Source: HK1 sp965220535 (GTDB lineage Bacteria; Pseudomonadota; Gammaproteobacteria; HK1). From it: a stretch of 64,000 nt of DNA. A program made the translations under genes and the position numbers. The number at the start of each line of letters is the position of its first letter. Positions within the stretch are counted from its first letter, which is position 1. Location: assembly GCA_965220535.1 (NCBI GenBank), contig OZ244833.1, positions 124,001-188,000 of the forward strand. Direction: 5' to 3'. Positions 8,129-17,065 of this stretch are shown in pieces. The notes beneath the pieces are model-generated. The model saw only the letters and a list, made by a program, of their open reading frames with translations, searched no databases and was not told the DNA's origin.

Positions 8129-11100
8129 TCATCCTCCCGTCGCGCTGTTGTTGACCAGCGCTCCGCCGCCGCCGGTTCGGGTCAGCACCTGCGCCGTGAA
8201 ACGCCTGCTCGATTGCACTTCGCAAGTCAGACCCAAGCCTTGCCAGCGATAGCCGATGCCGCTTGCGAGTTCTTCCGATTGCAGATGTCTGGTCGTCAGG
8301 CGCTCGATTCGCCCCAACATCCACTCGTATCTCCTTGCGTTGTCCAAGTAGCAAACGAAAGCGGTATCGAGGCAATCCGCCACCGGAGAGTTGCAGCGAA
8401 TCCGGATATTCGATTCGTCCGACGAGTCGGGCGAAGGGATCGACTCGATATCCGCTCGATAGACCTCTCCTTCGAGGACGCTTCGAATCATCGCGCTGTT
8501 GTTGACGAGCACGCCGTTGCCCGAACGGGTCCACACTTGCGAGCCGATATTCTCGCCGCTGCGAAGGGCGCATCCCAAACGACCCTTTCCTCCCCAGGAT
8601 TTTTCCCCCGTATGACGCTGAATATCCCTTGTCGAGAGAGAGATCGCCCCGTATGCGGGGATGGGCTCGGGCAACCTTCCTTCGAAGACTTCCCCGTCTT
8701 CTTGGGCGGAGCAATCGAAGGCGACGGAGCAAGGAGTCTCCTGCTTGCATTGAATGCGAAGGGTCACGCTGTCGCCCGAACCCGGCGACGGGAGGGCGAG
8801 GGCGTAGGTTTTTGGCAACTCTTTGTCGTCGTCGGTGACGATCACCTCTCGGATGGCTCTCCTGCCCTCGAAGTCGAAAACGAGGGTGTGGACGCTATCG
8901 TCCCGGTCGTCGTCTTCGTGGGCCACGATCGTCAATGTCTGCGCTTCGTTCCATGTCGTCGGGGTGAAGGTCATCGATTCGCGAGAGAAACCGATTCCCA
9001 AGGTCTTCGATGTCTTCGATATCAGAACCGATACCGCTCTCATCGGCTGTGCCCCGAGGCGAATGTCGAGTCTTGCTTCGCTGCCCTCGTCGATGACGAG
9101 CCTTCCTTCGGGGGCGATGACGAGCGTTCCGTCGTAGACGTAGGCCGGCGGCGGGGGCGAGGGTTTATCGTCGTCGATGATCCGGGCTTGTGTCGTTATG
9201 GGCGGAGCGCCGATTCCTCCCGAGGCGGCAATCGTGATCGATACGCTTTCGTCGGTATCGTCGTCGTCCTCTGCCGTTGTCAAAAGGACCGATTGGGCGT
9301 TCGAGTAGTTCGAAGGGGTGAAGGTCAAAGAAGTCGGCGAGAGGGTCAGGTCGGGGTTGTCGCTCGACAGGGTGATGAATGCGTTGGCTCCCGGAAGGCT
9401 CGAAAGGGAAATCTCGATGCTCAGCGAATCCCCTTCTGCTATCGAGGGAATCTCGAGCGGGGAGATGCGGATCGTTCCCGAAGGCGGTATATCGTTGTCG
9501 ATGACCCTCACTTCCTTCGAGACCGGGGGAGCGATGATTCCTCCTCGGGCGGTGAGGGTGATCGTCGAGGATTCGTTCGTGAAATCCGAATCGTCGGAGG
9601 CCGAAACCGAGAGCGCTTGGGCGCTCGTTCCGTTGGTAGGGGTAAAGGTCAAAGAAGCAGGGGAAAAGGCGAGGTCCGGGTTGTCGCTTGACGGGGAAAG
9701 CGTGACGTCCGCTTTGGGAAGTCGGGAAAGGCGGATATCGATACTTCCCGATCTTCCTTCGTCGATGGTCAAGGCCTCGGTCGGGGAGAAAAGGATCCTG
9801 CCTCGCGGCGGCTCGTCGTCGACGATGGAAAGGGCAAGGCTTGCGGTTTTGCCCGCGTAGTCTCCGCCGGCGCCGACAAGAGCGATCGCGGCGGATTTGT
9901 CGTAGGCATCGTTGTCATGAGCCGCGGAAACGTTTGCCGTTTGGTATTCATTCCAAGCGTTCGTCTGGCCGGTTCGGTTGAAGGTCAGGGTGTTTTGGTT
10001 GCCCGCGGTATTCGGGTCGGTATCGATGGCGATGTCGGGATCCGAGGCCGTCAGACTGACCGTGACATTCGCCGAGGGTCGGGTGTCCAAACGCACTTGG
10101 AAACTACTTTGTGCGCCTTCCGTGACGCTCAAAGAGGCGGCGGACAGATCGAATTCCGGCGTATCGTCATCCGTGATGGTGATCGATTTCCTCACCCTCG
10201 GAGCGTCGATTCCTCCGGATGCTTCGAGGGTGATGGTGTCGGAGTCGTCGGTGGCATCGTCATCGGCGGCGGCGTTGACGGTGACTTGCTGCGCCGTCGA
10301 ATAGTTCGAGGTGGTGAAGGTCAGCGAAGTCGGGGAGAGGGTCACATCAGCGTTGGTCTTCGAAAGAGAAATCGTTACATTCGATTTCGGGGTGGCCGAG
10401 AGACTGACCGAAAAGCTCTCCGAATCCCCTTCGCCTACTTCCAATGCATTCGTCGAGGAGAGAACGATGGTTCCCGGTGGGGGATCGTTATCGATGATGG
10501 TCAAGTCAAAAGTCGCCGTAATCGGAGAATTGCTATAACCCCCTCCGTTCAACGTTACAGTAACGGTGACTTCATCGTTCGTGGAATCGTTATCCTCTTT
10601 GGCGCTGCCTCGGAATAAAAGACCGGAGATGGAACCGACCATACCCGGAGAAGGGTCATGGTTATAAGATGTCCTCGGACAAGTACTTGATGAAGTGGCC
10701 AGACAGCCTTCGAAATCCGGATTGTTACTACTTATCGACATTGTATAAGACGCATTTAACGCCGGCGAAAATGTTAGAAACAGCGATGCATCCATAACCT
10801 TGAAGTCGCTGCCTTCTTCTATCGTTACGGCTTTGTTGAAAGACATCGAACCTGTCGACTGAGCAGATGATTCGCCAAGGGGGGCTAAGAGTATCAATCC
10901 TGCCGCCGCCAGTGAAAGGGGGCCACGCAAATACCCGAGCCATTGACCCCTCAACCCCCGGAAAAACAAGCCTTCGCATTCTTTGCGAGGGGATCGGTTT
11001 TTACAAAAATCCAAAGGGAATTCGATGCGGCGGGAAACGAAACGGATTCTATATAAAAGCGCCCTGGCGCTTCTTGCGACAGAATATAAAAACGATGGAT

Positions 11101-11164
11101 TAGGAGGAGGAGTTCCTCGTTCGCTTACTGAATTTTTTCGGGGGGGGGGGGGGGTAATCTTCAT
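8129..11164 (-). CDS. Calx-beta-like repeat protein, phase-variable, in frame (ON)
   Basis: 1011 residues from the ATG at 11164, chosen because a full AAGGAGG ribosome-binding site lies five bases upstream. Codons 4-9 cross a run of 15 C on the coding strand; with 14 or 16 C the frame would stop within 20 codons. A long basic leader is followed by a hydrophobic segment (about residues 81-96, LSLAAAGLILLAPLG) ending in a SSAQ cleavage-like site, so export is likely. Then come roughly five beta repeats of about 100 residues, each with the pattern ITIDEG.S....V.LS..P, SLTFTP.NY..AQ.V and DDDATDDSDTITL...GG, ending in VIDDD; this resembles Calx-beta/Ig-like domains that bind calcium. The last 230 residues are a duplicated Cys-containing module shared with the gene at 17066-20506. 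Probably a surface or secreted adhesin-like protein. Confidence 0.85.
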   Translation of the reverse strand: MKITPPPPRKNSVSERGTPPPNPSFLYSVARSARALLYRIRFVSRRIEFPLDFCKNRSPRKECEGLFFRGLRGQWLGYLRGPLSLAAAGLILLAPLGESSAQSTGSMSFNKAVTIEEGSDFKVMDASLFLTFSPALNASYTMSISSNNPDFEGCLATSSSTCPRTSYNHDPSPGMVGSISGLLFRGSAKEDNDSTNDEVTVTVTLNGGGYSNSPITATFDLTIIDNDPPPGTIVLSSTNALEVGEGDSESFSVSLSATPKSNVTISLSKTNADVTLSPTSLTFTTSNYSTAQQVTVNAAADDDATDDSDTITLEASGGIDAPRVRKSITITDDDTPEFDLSAASLSVTEGAQSSFQVRLDTRPSANVTVSLTASDPDIAIDTDPNTAGNQNTLTFNRTGQTNAWNEYQTANVSAAHDNDAYDKSAAIALVGAGGDYAGKTASLALSIVDDEPPRGRILFSPTEALTIDEGRSGSIDIRLSRLPKADVTLSPSSDNPDLAFSPASLTFTPTNGTSAQALSVSASDDSDFTNESSTITLTARGGIIAPPVSKEVRVIDNDIPPSGTIRISPLEIPSIAEGDSLSIEISLSSLPGANAFITLSSDNPDLTLSPTSLTFTPSNYSNAQSVLLTTAEDDDDTDESVSITIAASGGIGAPPITTQARIIDDDKPSPPPPAYVYDGTLVIAPEGRLVIDEGSEARLDIRLGAQPMRAVSVLISKTSKTLGIGFSRESMTFTPTTWNEAQTLTIVAHEDDDRDDSVHTLVFDFEGRRAIREVIVTDDDKELPKTYALALPSPGSGDSVTLRIQCKQETPCSVAFDCSAQEDGEVFEGRLPEPIPAYGAISLSTRDIQRHTGEKSWGGKGRLGCALRSGENIGSQVWTRSGNGVLVNNSAMIRSVLEGEVYRADIESIPSPDSSDESNIRIRCNSPVADCLDTAFVCYLDNARRYEWMLGRIERLTTRHLQSEELASGIGYRWQGLGLTCEVQSSRRFTAQVLTRTGGGGALVNNSATGG
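11140..11154 (-). repeat. 15-base poly-C tract (coding strand), ON state
   Basis: Fifteen consecutive G on the plus strand, which is C on the coding strand, nine bases after the ATG triplet of the gene at 11164. It encodes the Thr-Pro-Pro-Pro-Pro segment of the leader. Homopolymers of this length gain and lose single bases during replication. Only one of the three reading frames beyond the tract is open, so each slip toggles the gene. With 15 bases the frame is open. Confidence 0.9.
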
Positions 11165-11534
11165 CGTATCCTCCTTGTCATTATCGTTTGCAGCGCAATC
11201 GAAGGTGTCGGAAAAGTGCATGCCTTTTCTTCGCCGGGATGGCTCGGATGATTCGTCGATTTTTAGTGGCCACCAAAGCCCGCAGCCGGTCGAGCGATTC
11301 CATTGCAATCGCCCCCAAGGCCGATTCTTTGTATGGCAGTCTGTTTTTTCGAAACCATCTCTCGCCATCGTGTCCCGGAGATCGCAACCCGGAGGTCGCA
11401 ATACGCTTTTTTATCATGCAATGCCGTCCGGTTGCCGCCTCGGGTGGAAGAGAATCGACTCCCGAGATCATCCTTCCTTATTCGAATATCCATCGATAGA
11501 AAAAGCCGTCTATCTTTGAATCTTGCCTCTCCCC
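11165..11534. other. intergenic region upstream of the repeat-protein gene
   Basis: About 370 bases between two minus-strand genes. It must hold the promoter of the gene starting at 11164. A GATAAT at about 11182-11187 on the minus strand could be a -10 box, but no good -35 is visible. Open frames here have no recognisable content. Confidence 0.35.
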
Positions 11535-13700
11535 TCACCCTCGACGGAAGGCGTGATAGCGCTCGATCCAGCGCAACAGGCGTTCGGGCTTGCGGGCGCG
11601 TTTCCATTCCCCGGCGGCGTATTTGTTGGCTTCGGCCAAGGTCGGGTAGATATGGATTGTCGAAAGGATGCGATTGAGTCCGAAACCGTTGCGCATCGCG
11701 GCCACGAATTCCGCGATCAAATCGCCGGCGTGTTCGCCGACGATGGTAACGCCTAACACCCGATCTTTACCGGGGGCCGTCAACACTTTGACCACCCCGT
11801 AAGCCTCGCCGTCGGCGATGGCTCGATCGAGATCGTCGATTCCGTAGGTCGTCACCTCGTAATCGATGCCCTGCTCTTTCGCCTCGGTTTCGTTGAGTCC
11901 CACGCGAGCCACTTCGGGGTCGGTGAAGGTTGCCCAAGGGATCACCGAATAGTCCGCGCGAAATTTGCGGAAACTACCGAACAAGGCATTGACGGTGGCA
12001 AACCACGCTTGGTGGGCGCTGACATGGGTGAACTGCCAAGGACCGGCCACGTCTCCGCAAGCGAAGATATTGGGGAAGCGGGTCTGGAGATAATCGTTGA
12101 CCGCCACGGTGCGTCGCTCGGAAATCTCGATGCCGAGATCTTCGAGGCCGAAACCCTTGACATTCGCGGCCCTTCCTACGGCCACGATGACCTGATCGAA
12201 GGGGATGTCGACCTCTTCGTCTTTATGCTCGCAAAGCAGATGCTTTTCGCCGTCTCGCAGCGAGAAGGATTTGGCGCGATGGTCGGTGAGCACGTCGATG
12301 CCGTCTTCGAGGAAACGGCGTTTCACCATCTCGGAGATCTCCGGATCTTCGCGGATCAGGATGCGAGGCAGCATCTCCACCTGTGTCACCTTCGAGCCCA
12401 AACGAGCGAAGCACTGAGCGAGCTCGCTTCCGATCGGTCCGCCGCCGAGCACGACCAAGCGCGGCGGCAGTTCGCGCAGATCCCATAAGCTATCCGAGGT
12501 GAGATAGCCGACCTCCTCGAGGCCGGGGATCGGAGGCACAAAGGGCCGGGCGCCGGTAGCGATCACGATATTGCGGGTGGTGATGGTGCGCGGGGCAGCG
12601 GAAGGCTCGTCGCTCGGCGCTTTTATTTCGACCGTCCACGGCGAGGTGATCCTCGCCTCGCCCGCCACGCAATCCACCCCGAGACCGGTATAGCGCTCCA
12701 CCGAATCATGCGGCTCGATATCTTCGATCACCGATTGCACCCGCTCCATCACCCGCGCGAAATCGACCTTCATCTCCGCCGGTTCGAGCCCGTAACGATC
12801 CGCATGCTTTGCCTGATGCACCAACTTGGCGGAGCGGATCAAGGCCTTGGAGGGAACGCATCCGGTATTGAGGCAGTCTCCCCCCATGCGATGGCGTTCG
12901 ACCAAAGAGACCTTCGCCTTGACCATCGCCGCGATATAGGAGCATACGAGACCGGCGGAGCCCGCTCCGATCACCACCAAGTCGCGCTCGAAGCGCGCCG
13001 GCTTCGTCCAACCGGCGATGGCGCGACGGGATTTGACGATATCGACGATCTTCTTGGCGATCAGGGGAAAAATACCCAAGAGCACGAAAGAGCCGATCAA
13101 GGCGGGAGAGAGGATGTCTTGCAAGGAATCGAGTTGTCCCAAGTGCGTGCCGGCATTGATATAGACGATGGTCCCGGCGAGCATCCCCGCTTGGCTGACC
13201 AGCGCAAAGACCAGCGTGCGCATCGGGGTGATGGCCATCAACAGATTGACCACGACAAAGGGAACGGCCGGAACCAAGCGCAAGGTGAAGAGGTAGAAGG
13301 GCCCGTCGCGCTCGATGCCTTTGTTGATGGCCTTCAACCGGTCGCCGTAGCGCTTTTGAATCGCATCGCGCAGCAGGTAGCGGGAGACCAAGAAGGCGAT
13401 GGTCGCCCCCGTGGTGGAGGCGAAGGAGACCACGATCGTGCCCCATAAAAGGCCGAATACCGCCCCCCCGGCGAGGGTGAGAATCGTAGCCGCCCCGGGC
13501 AGCGAAAGACTGGTGGCCGCGACATAAACGATAAAATAGCCGATCAGCAGGAGGATCGGGCGCTCTTGGTAGAGGGCATCGATCTTCGCTTGGTGCGTTT
13601 TGAGGGCCTCGAATTCGAGAAATCGGCCGAGGTCGAAGCCGATAATAACGACGACGATAGCCGCGATGATCAGAACAAGGGCGATCTTTCCTTTGCTCAC
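11535..13700 (-). CDS. TVP38/TMEM64 membrane domain fused to a pyridine nucleotide-disulfide oxidoreductase
   Basis: 721 residues from the GTG at 13700, with GAGGAA seven bases upstream; a GTG at 13766 is open too but lacks such a site. Residues 1-240 form a multi-pass membrane domain of the SNARE-associated/DedA-like TVP38 family (ILTLAGGAVFGLLWGTI, then RLVPAVPFVVVNLLM). Residues 240-721 are a flavin disulfide oxidoreductase: FAD site VVIGAGSAGLVCSY, the redox pair in GGDCLNTGCVPSKALI, NAD site VVLGGGPIGSELAQ, and a dimerisation domain ending in HIYPTLAEANKYAA. Such fusions are known in bacteria. The oxidoreductase half resembles mercuric reductase and dihydrolipoamide dehydrogenase, but I see no C-terminal vicinal cysteines of MerA. 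The substrate is unknown; membrane-tethered redox chemistry is inferred. Confidence 0.88.
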   Translation of the reverse strand: MSKGKIALVLIIAAIVVVIIGFDLGRFLEFEALKTHQAKIDALYQERPILLLIGYFIVYVAATSLSLPGAATILTLAGGAVFGLLWGTIVVSFASTTGATIAFLVSRYLLRDAIQKRYGDRLKAINKGIERDGPFYLFTLRLVPAVPFVVVNLLMAITPMRTLVFALVSQAGMLAGTIVYINAGTHLGQLDSLQDILSPALIGSFVLLGIFPLIAKKIVDIVKSRRAIAGWTKPARFERDLVVIGAGSAGLVCSYIAAMVKAKVSLVERHRMGGDCLNTGCVPSKALIRSAKLVHQAKHADRYGLEPAEMKVDFARVMERVQSVIEDIEPHDSVERYTGLGVDCVAGEARITSPWTVEIKAPSDEPSAAPRTITTRNIVIATGARPFVPPIPGLEEVGYLTSDSLWDLRELPPRLVVLGGGPIGSELAQCFARLGSKVTQVEMLPRILIREDPEISEMVKRRFLEDGIDVLTDHRAKSFSLRDGEKHLLCEHKDEEVDIPFDQVIVAVGRAANVKGFGLEDLGIEISERRTVAVNDYLQTRFPNIFACGDVAGPWQFTHVSAHQAWFATVNALFGSFRKFRADYSVIPWATFTDPEVARVGLNETEAKEQGIDYEVTTYGIDDLDRAIADGEAYGVVKVLTAPGKDRVLGVTIVGEHAGDLIAEFVAAMRNGFGLNRILSTIHIYPTLAEANKYAAGEWKRARKPERLLRWIERYHAFRRG

Positions 13701-13766
13701 GGTGCGATTCCTCGATGATAGGGAGCGAAGACGAAAAGAGGGTTCGATGTCGAAGCGGACGGGCAC

Positions 13767-14476
13767 GAGTCCGCGTGATGCGAAAAGTCGGCGCGGCGCG
13801 ATGCCGCTTCATCGAATCTTGCGCAAGGGGAGTTCCGCTCGTTACGCCCTCGAAGCCGATCGGAGTCGATATGCCCGATCTTCGATCGTTCAAGTCGGAT
13901 ATCAAAAAAGCGCTGCATATCTATCCACCCCCTCGACCGCCGCCGTGGCTAGGCATGGGACAGTTTACCCGACCCGGCATTCGACCGACCCCGGCATTTT
14001 TACGAAATCCCTTTCTCGAAATGCGAGTCGCTTATTATCGGATGGCCTATCCGGGGGCGACCTATCCGGTCGAGCCGCTTTTCCGATGCACGATTCGACT
14101 CTCGGATCGAAGCGCTCCGCCGCCCGCGAAGCTTGCGCAACCCGACTCTTCGCGAAGGGCACGAGGGGCAAGAGGGATAGATGTTCCGGGAACGACAAGC
14201 CATCGAGATTGCGGCTTCGAGCGTGGCGGTCAATCTATCCCCGGACCGGTTGCCGGCAGCGGTTCGGACGGCGAGAAGGCTCGAAACGATATCGCGCAGA
14301 GCGAGCAACACTATGAAGCGTCGCGATAGCCTCGCTCTATCGCCCGCACAAGGGAAGATCCTTGCATCGGATCCCCTTTCGATTCCCGACCCCTGCCTTT
14401 TCGACGAAGCGCCCTTCTCGTCGGAGGATTCCTTGTCGAGACGACGCTCGTTTTCGACGATCGCAATCGCATCCAC
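13767..14476. other. gene-free stretch upstream of ccmI
   Basis: About 710 bases between divergent genes. The open frame 13715-14329 on the plus strand lacks a domain, has a poor start and contains Pro/Arg runs typical of chance frames in GC-rich DNA. I see no tRNA or clear terminator. Promoters for the oxidoreductase gene and for ccmI must lie here. Confidence 0.4.
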
Positions 14477-14497
14477 TTGGTTTTCGATCCCCCTCCC

Positions 14498-16027
14498 ATG
14501 ATCATGTTCTGGCTTCTCGCGGCGCTGATGATCGCGGCCGTGCTGCTTTGGATTCTCCCGCCGCTGCTGCGCCCGTCGCCCTCGGGCGAGAAGCCCGATC
14601 CTTCGGCGCATGGGATCGACGAAAACGAGCGAATCAATCTTGCGCTCTACCAAGAGCGGATCGAGGAGCTGGATCGAGAGCGCCGCGAGGGGAAGATCGA
14701 CAAAGAACGTTACGAAACCCTGCGCGAGGATATCGAAAACGGGCTGATCGCCGATCTCGGGCTCGCAGACGATCCAAGCAGAGCGAAAGCGGCTCGCGAA
14801 ACCGCGCGGCCCACGAGAAGCGGCGCAAGGGAAAGCGATGCGCCTTCGCCGCCGCCCGCCCCCGGCTCGCCCGATTCGACCTCGCGCTACCTGATGCCCG
14901 TCGTTCTCGGGCTTGTGATTCCGATCTTCAGCGTCGCTCTTTATTTGCAGTTCGGCTCGCTGCGGGCAATCGACCCCGGGCGCGATTCCCTCGCCGGGGT
15001 TCCCGCTTCCGGGATCGGCGCGCTTTCGGCCGAGGAGAGATCCGACCTCGAGATGATGGCGAATACGCTCGAAGCCGAACTCGAGAGCGATCCGGATGAC
15101 GCCGAGTCTTGGATCCTTCTCGGGCAGGCGCGGATGGATCTCGACGATCCCGGTGCCGCGATCCGGGCCTTCGAGCGCGCGCATGCCATCCAAGGCGATG
15201 ATCCATCGCTCCTTTCCGATTGGGCGCAGGCGGAAATCCAGCTGTCGAACTCCCCGGCTTTCCCTAAAAGCGCCATCGCCCGGATCGAACGCGCATTGGA
15301 AATCGATCCCGATCATCGAGGCGCCCTTTGGATCGGGGGGTTCGCCGCCTTCCAGCAAGGGCAAGAAGAACAAGCGTTGGCGCGTTGGGAGCGGCTGCAG
15401 GCGCTGTTGCCGGAGCAATCGCAAGAGGGGCAAATGCTTTTCGAGTGGCTCACTCGCGTGCGGGCGGGCGCCCTTGCCGACCAAGGCGAGCCCGAAGGGG
15501 ATAGCGAGGCCTCGGCGGGCAGTTCGAAGCCCGATATCGAGCGCGAAGAGAGCGCCCCGAAAATCGATGACGAAGATGGAACCGAGGGGGGATCCGAAAA
15601 AGCGGATTCGAGTGTCGAGGCGGTCGATCGAAAAGCCGCTCGCACCGACCCTCTCGCTCCGCGCATCGAGGTCGAGGTCGATATCGAAGCCGAGTTGGCC
15701 AAAGGGCTCGGCGGCGACGAGACGATCTTCGTCTTCGCAAGACCCGCCCCGAATGCCTCGGGAGAAAGCCCCGCCCCTTCCGGCCCGCCGCTGGCCATCG
15801 TTCGCACCACCCTTGCGGCCCTGCCGACGAGCGTGGTCCTCGACGAGTCGAGCGCGATGATCGCCGGTCGAGGCCTGTCATCGGCTTCGACCGTGATCGT
15901 CAGCGCCCGGCTTTCGCGCACGGGCCGAGCCGAGCGGGCCGGCGGCGATATCGAGGGGAGTTTCGGACCGGTGCCGACCGTCGGCGGCGAGCCGATTCGC
16001 ATTCTCCTTTCGCGAGTCGTTCCTTAA
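14498..16027 (+). CDS. ccmI: c-type cytochrome biogenesis protein CcmI
   Basis: 509 residues. The start is uncertain among TTG 14477, ATG 14498 and ATG 14504; none has a clear ribosome-binding site. The first 25 residues are a membrane span (FWLLAALMIAAVLLWILPPLL), followed by the family motif INLALYQERIEELDRERREGKIDKERYETL. A second span lies around residue 135 (LMPVVLGLVIPIFSVALYL). TPR repeats occupy 190-310, including SWILLGQARMDLDDPGAAIRAFERA. After a charged linker comes the C-terminal CycH-type beta domain (IEVEVDIEAELAKG to the end). CcmI holds apocytochrome c for haem attachment at the CcmF/CcmH site. No other ccm genes are nearby, which is unusual, since ccmI normally ends the ccm operon. 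Confidence 0.88.
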   Translation: MIMFWLLAALMIAAVLLWILPPLLRPSPSGEKPDPSAHGIDENERINLALYQERIEELDRERREGKIDKERYETLREDIENGLIADLGLADDPSRAKAARETARPTRSGARESDAPSPPPAPGSPDSTSRYLMPVVLGLVIPIFSVALYLQFGSLRAIDPGRDSLAGVPASGIGALSAEERSDLEMMANTLEAELESDPDDAESWILLGQARMDLDDPGAAIRAFERAHAIQGDDPSLLSDWAQAEIQLSNSPAFPKSAIARIERALEIDPDHRGALWIGGFAAFQQGQEEQALARWERLQALLPEQSQEGQMLFEWLTRVRAGALADQGEPEGDSEASAGSSKPDIEREESAPKIDDEDGTEGGSEKADSSVEAVDRKAARTDPLAPRIEVEVDIEAELAKGLGGDETIFVFARPAPNASGESPAPSGPPLAIVRTTLAALPTSVVLDESSAMIAGRGLSSASTVIVSARLSRTGRAERAGGDIEGSFGPVPTVGGEPIRILLSRVVP

Positions 16028-16168
16028 AAACCCATCGCCCGCAGCCCTGCGGTCGCCAAAACCCTCGGACACTCATCGCTCGGGCAATAGTCGGACCCGC
16101 GGCCGAACGTTGCCGATGAACGTTATCGACAAAAGCCCCGCCGGCTATCGCCGGATCCGAAAAAAGGA

Positions 16169-16774
16169 ATGGATTTTTTGAACTTCCTCGCCCACGCCCT
16201 GCTCTCCCCCGACGATGACGAGATCCTCGCCGGCAACACCTGCGCCGATTTCGTCCGCGGACCGCTTCCCCCGAAGACCCCGCTCAAAATCGTGGCCGGG
16301 ATCCGGCTCCATCGGCTGATCGATCACCATGCGGATCGTCATCGCGCCTTTCGCGCCGCCAAAGATCTGATCGCCGCCCCGCGCCGCCGATACGCCGGGG
16401 CGATCCTCGACGTCTTCTTCGATCACTGCCTTTTCCGCAACTGGGCGATCTACTCGACAACCGCCTTCGATGACTTCGTCGAAAGGACCTGTCGCCGCAT
16501 CGATCGCGAATCCTCGAAACTCCCGATTCGCGATCAGGAGCGGCGCGAGCGCTTGCAGCGCATGGTCGAAAACCGCTGGCTGGGGATATACCGCGATCGC
16601 GCGGGCCTCGATCAAGCCTTCGAGGGCCTGGCCCGCCGCTCGCGCTTCGGAAAAGAGACGCTCGCCGACGCCGCGCAGGATCTCGACGACCACTACCCGA
16701 TGATCGAGCGTTCGTTCCTTAGGCTGATGCCGGATCTGCAAGCGGTGGCCAAGGACTTCGATCCTGAGGGTTGA
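16169..16774 (+). CDS. acpH: acyl carrier protein phosphodiesterase (AcpH family)
   Basis: 201 residues, near the usual 193. It opens with MDFLNFLAHALLSPDDDEILAGN, the AcpH (DUF479) signature, followed by DFVRGPL and GIRLHRLIDHHADRHRAF, whose His/Asp residues bind metal in this HD-like fold. A downstream FFDHCLFRNW matches the second conserved block. The enzyme hydrolyses the 4'-phosphopantetheine arm from holo-ACP, giving apo-ACP. It follows ccmI by 140 bases on the same strand. A G-rich purine tract just before the ATG is very close for a ribosome-binding site, but no other in-frame start fits the family better. Confidence 0.9.
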   Translation: MDFLNFLAHALLSPDDDEILAGNTCADFVRGPLPPKTPLKIVAGIRLHRLIDHHADRHRAFRAAKDLIAAPRRRYAGAILDVFFDHCLFRNWAIYSTTAFDDFVERTCRRIDRESSKLPIRDQERRERLQRMVENRWLGIYRDRAGLDQAFEGLARRSRFGKETLADAAQDLDDHYPMIERSFLRLMPDLQAVAKDFDPEG

Positions 16775-16838
16775 TATGGCAAGGTCCGGGAAAAAATAAT
16801 ATTATCGGGGTGTCCAAAGGGTTTTCGGACGGACTTTG

Positions 16839-16875
16839 AAAGCCGCTTGTTCGAACCCGGCAAGGCGGGCTTTTC
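16839..16875 (+). terminator. candidate intrinsic terminator after acpH
   Basis: AAAGCCG-CTTG (16839-16849) can pair with CAAG-GCGGGCTTT (16861-16873) with one or two bulged G, followed by TTTTC. It lies 65 bases after the acpH stop and before the phase-variable gene, so it would separate the two units. The bulges lower confidence. Confidence 0.4.
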
Positions 16876-16993
16876 GGTCTTGCATCCGAATCGGATTCCA
16901 CCGAAAAAACAAAGTGCCCTCAGGCGCATGATTTTTCCGGGACCGCTATTGATTTCGAAAGGTCAAAAACTCGAATGAAAACAAAAGAATTTA

Positions 16994-17008
16994 CCCCCCC
17001 CCCCCCCC
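16994..17008 (+). repeat. 15-base poly-C tract, OFF state
   Basis: Fifteen consecutive C, 16 bases after the ATG triplet at 16975-16977. From that ATG the frame reads MKTKEFTPPPPR and then hits TAG at 17011-17013. Removing one C (or adding two) joins the ATG to the long open frame downstream and creates a complete signal peptide. The tract has the same length and codon context as the one at 11140-11154. Confidence 0.9.
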
Positions 17009-17065
17009 GTTAGAAAACGCTTTGCTGCATGTCACCTTATCGCCTTTGCGCTCGCAGCGATATCG

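Noticed and set aside
13715..14329. Possible 204-residue protein upstream of ccmI
   Set aside because: Weak start, composition of a chance frame, no domain, overlaps the start region of the oxidoreductase gene on the other strand.
16851..16870. tRNA T-loop-like TTCGAACCC
   Set aside because: No acceptor stem, anticodon arm or CCA around it; it forms the loop of a hairpin instead.
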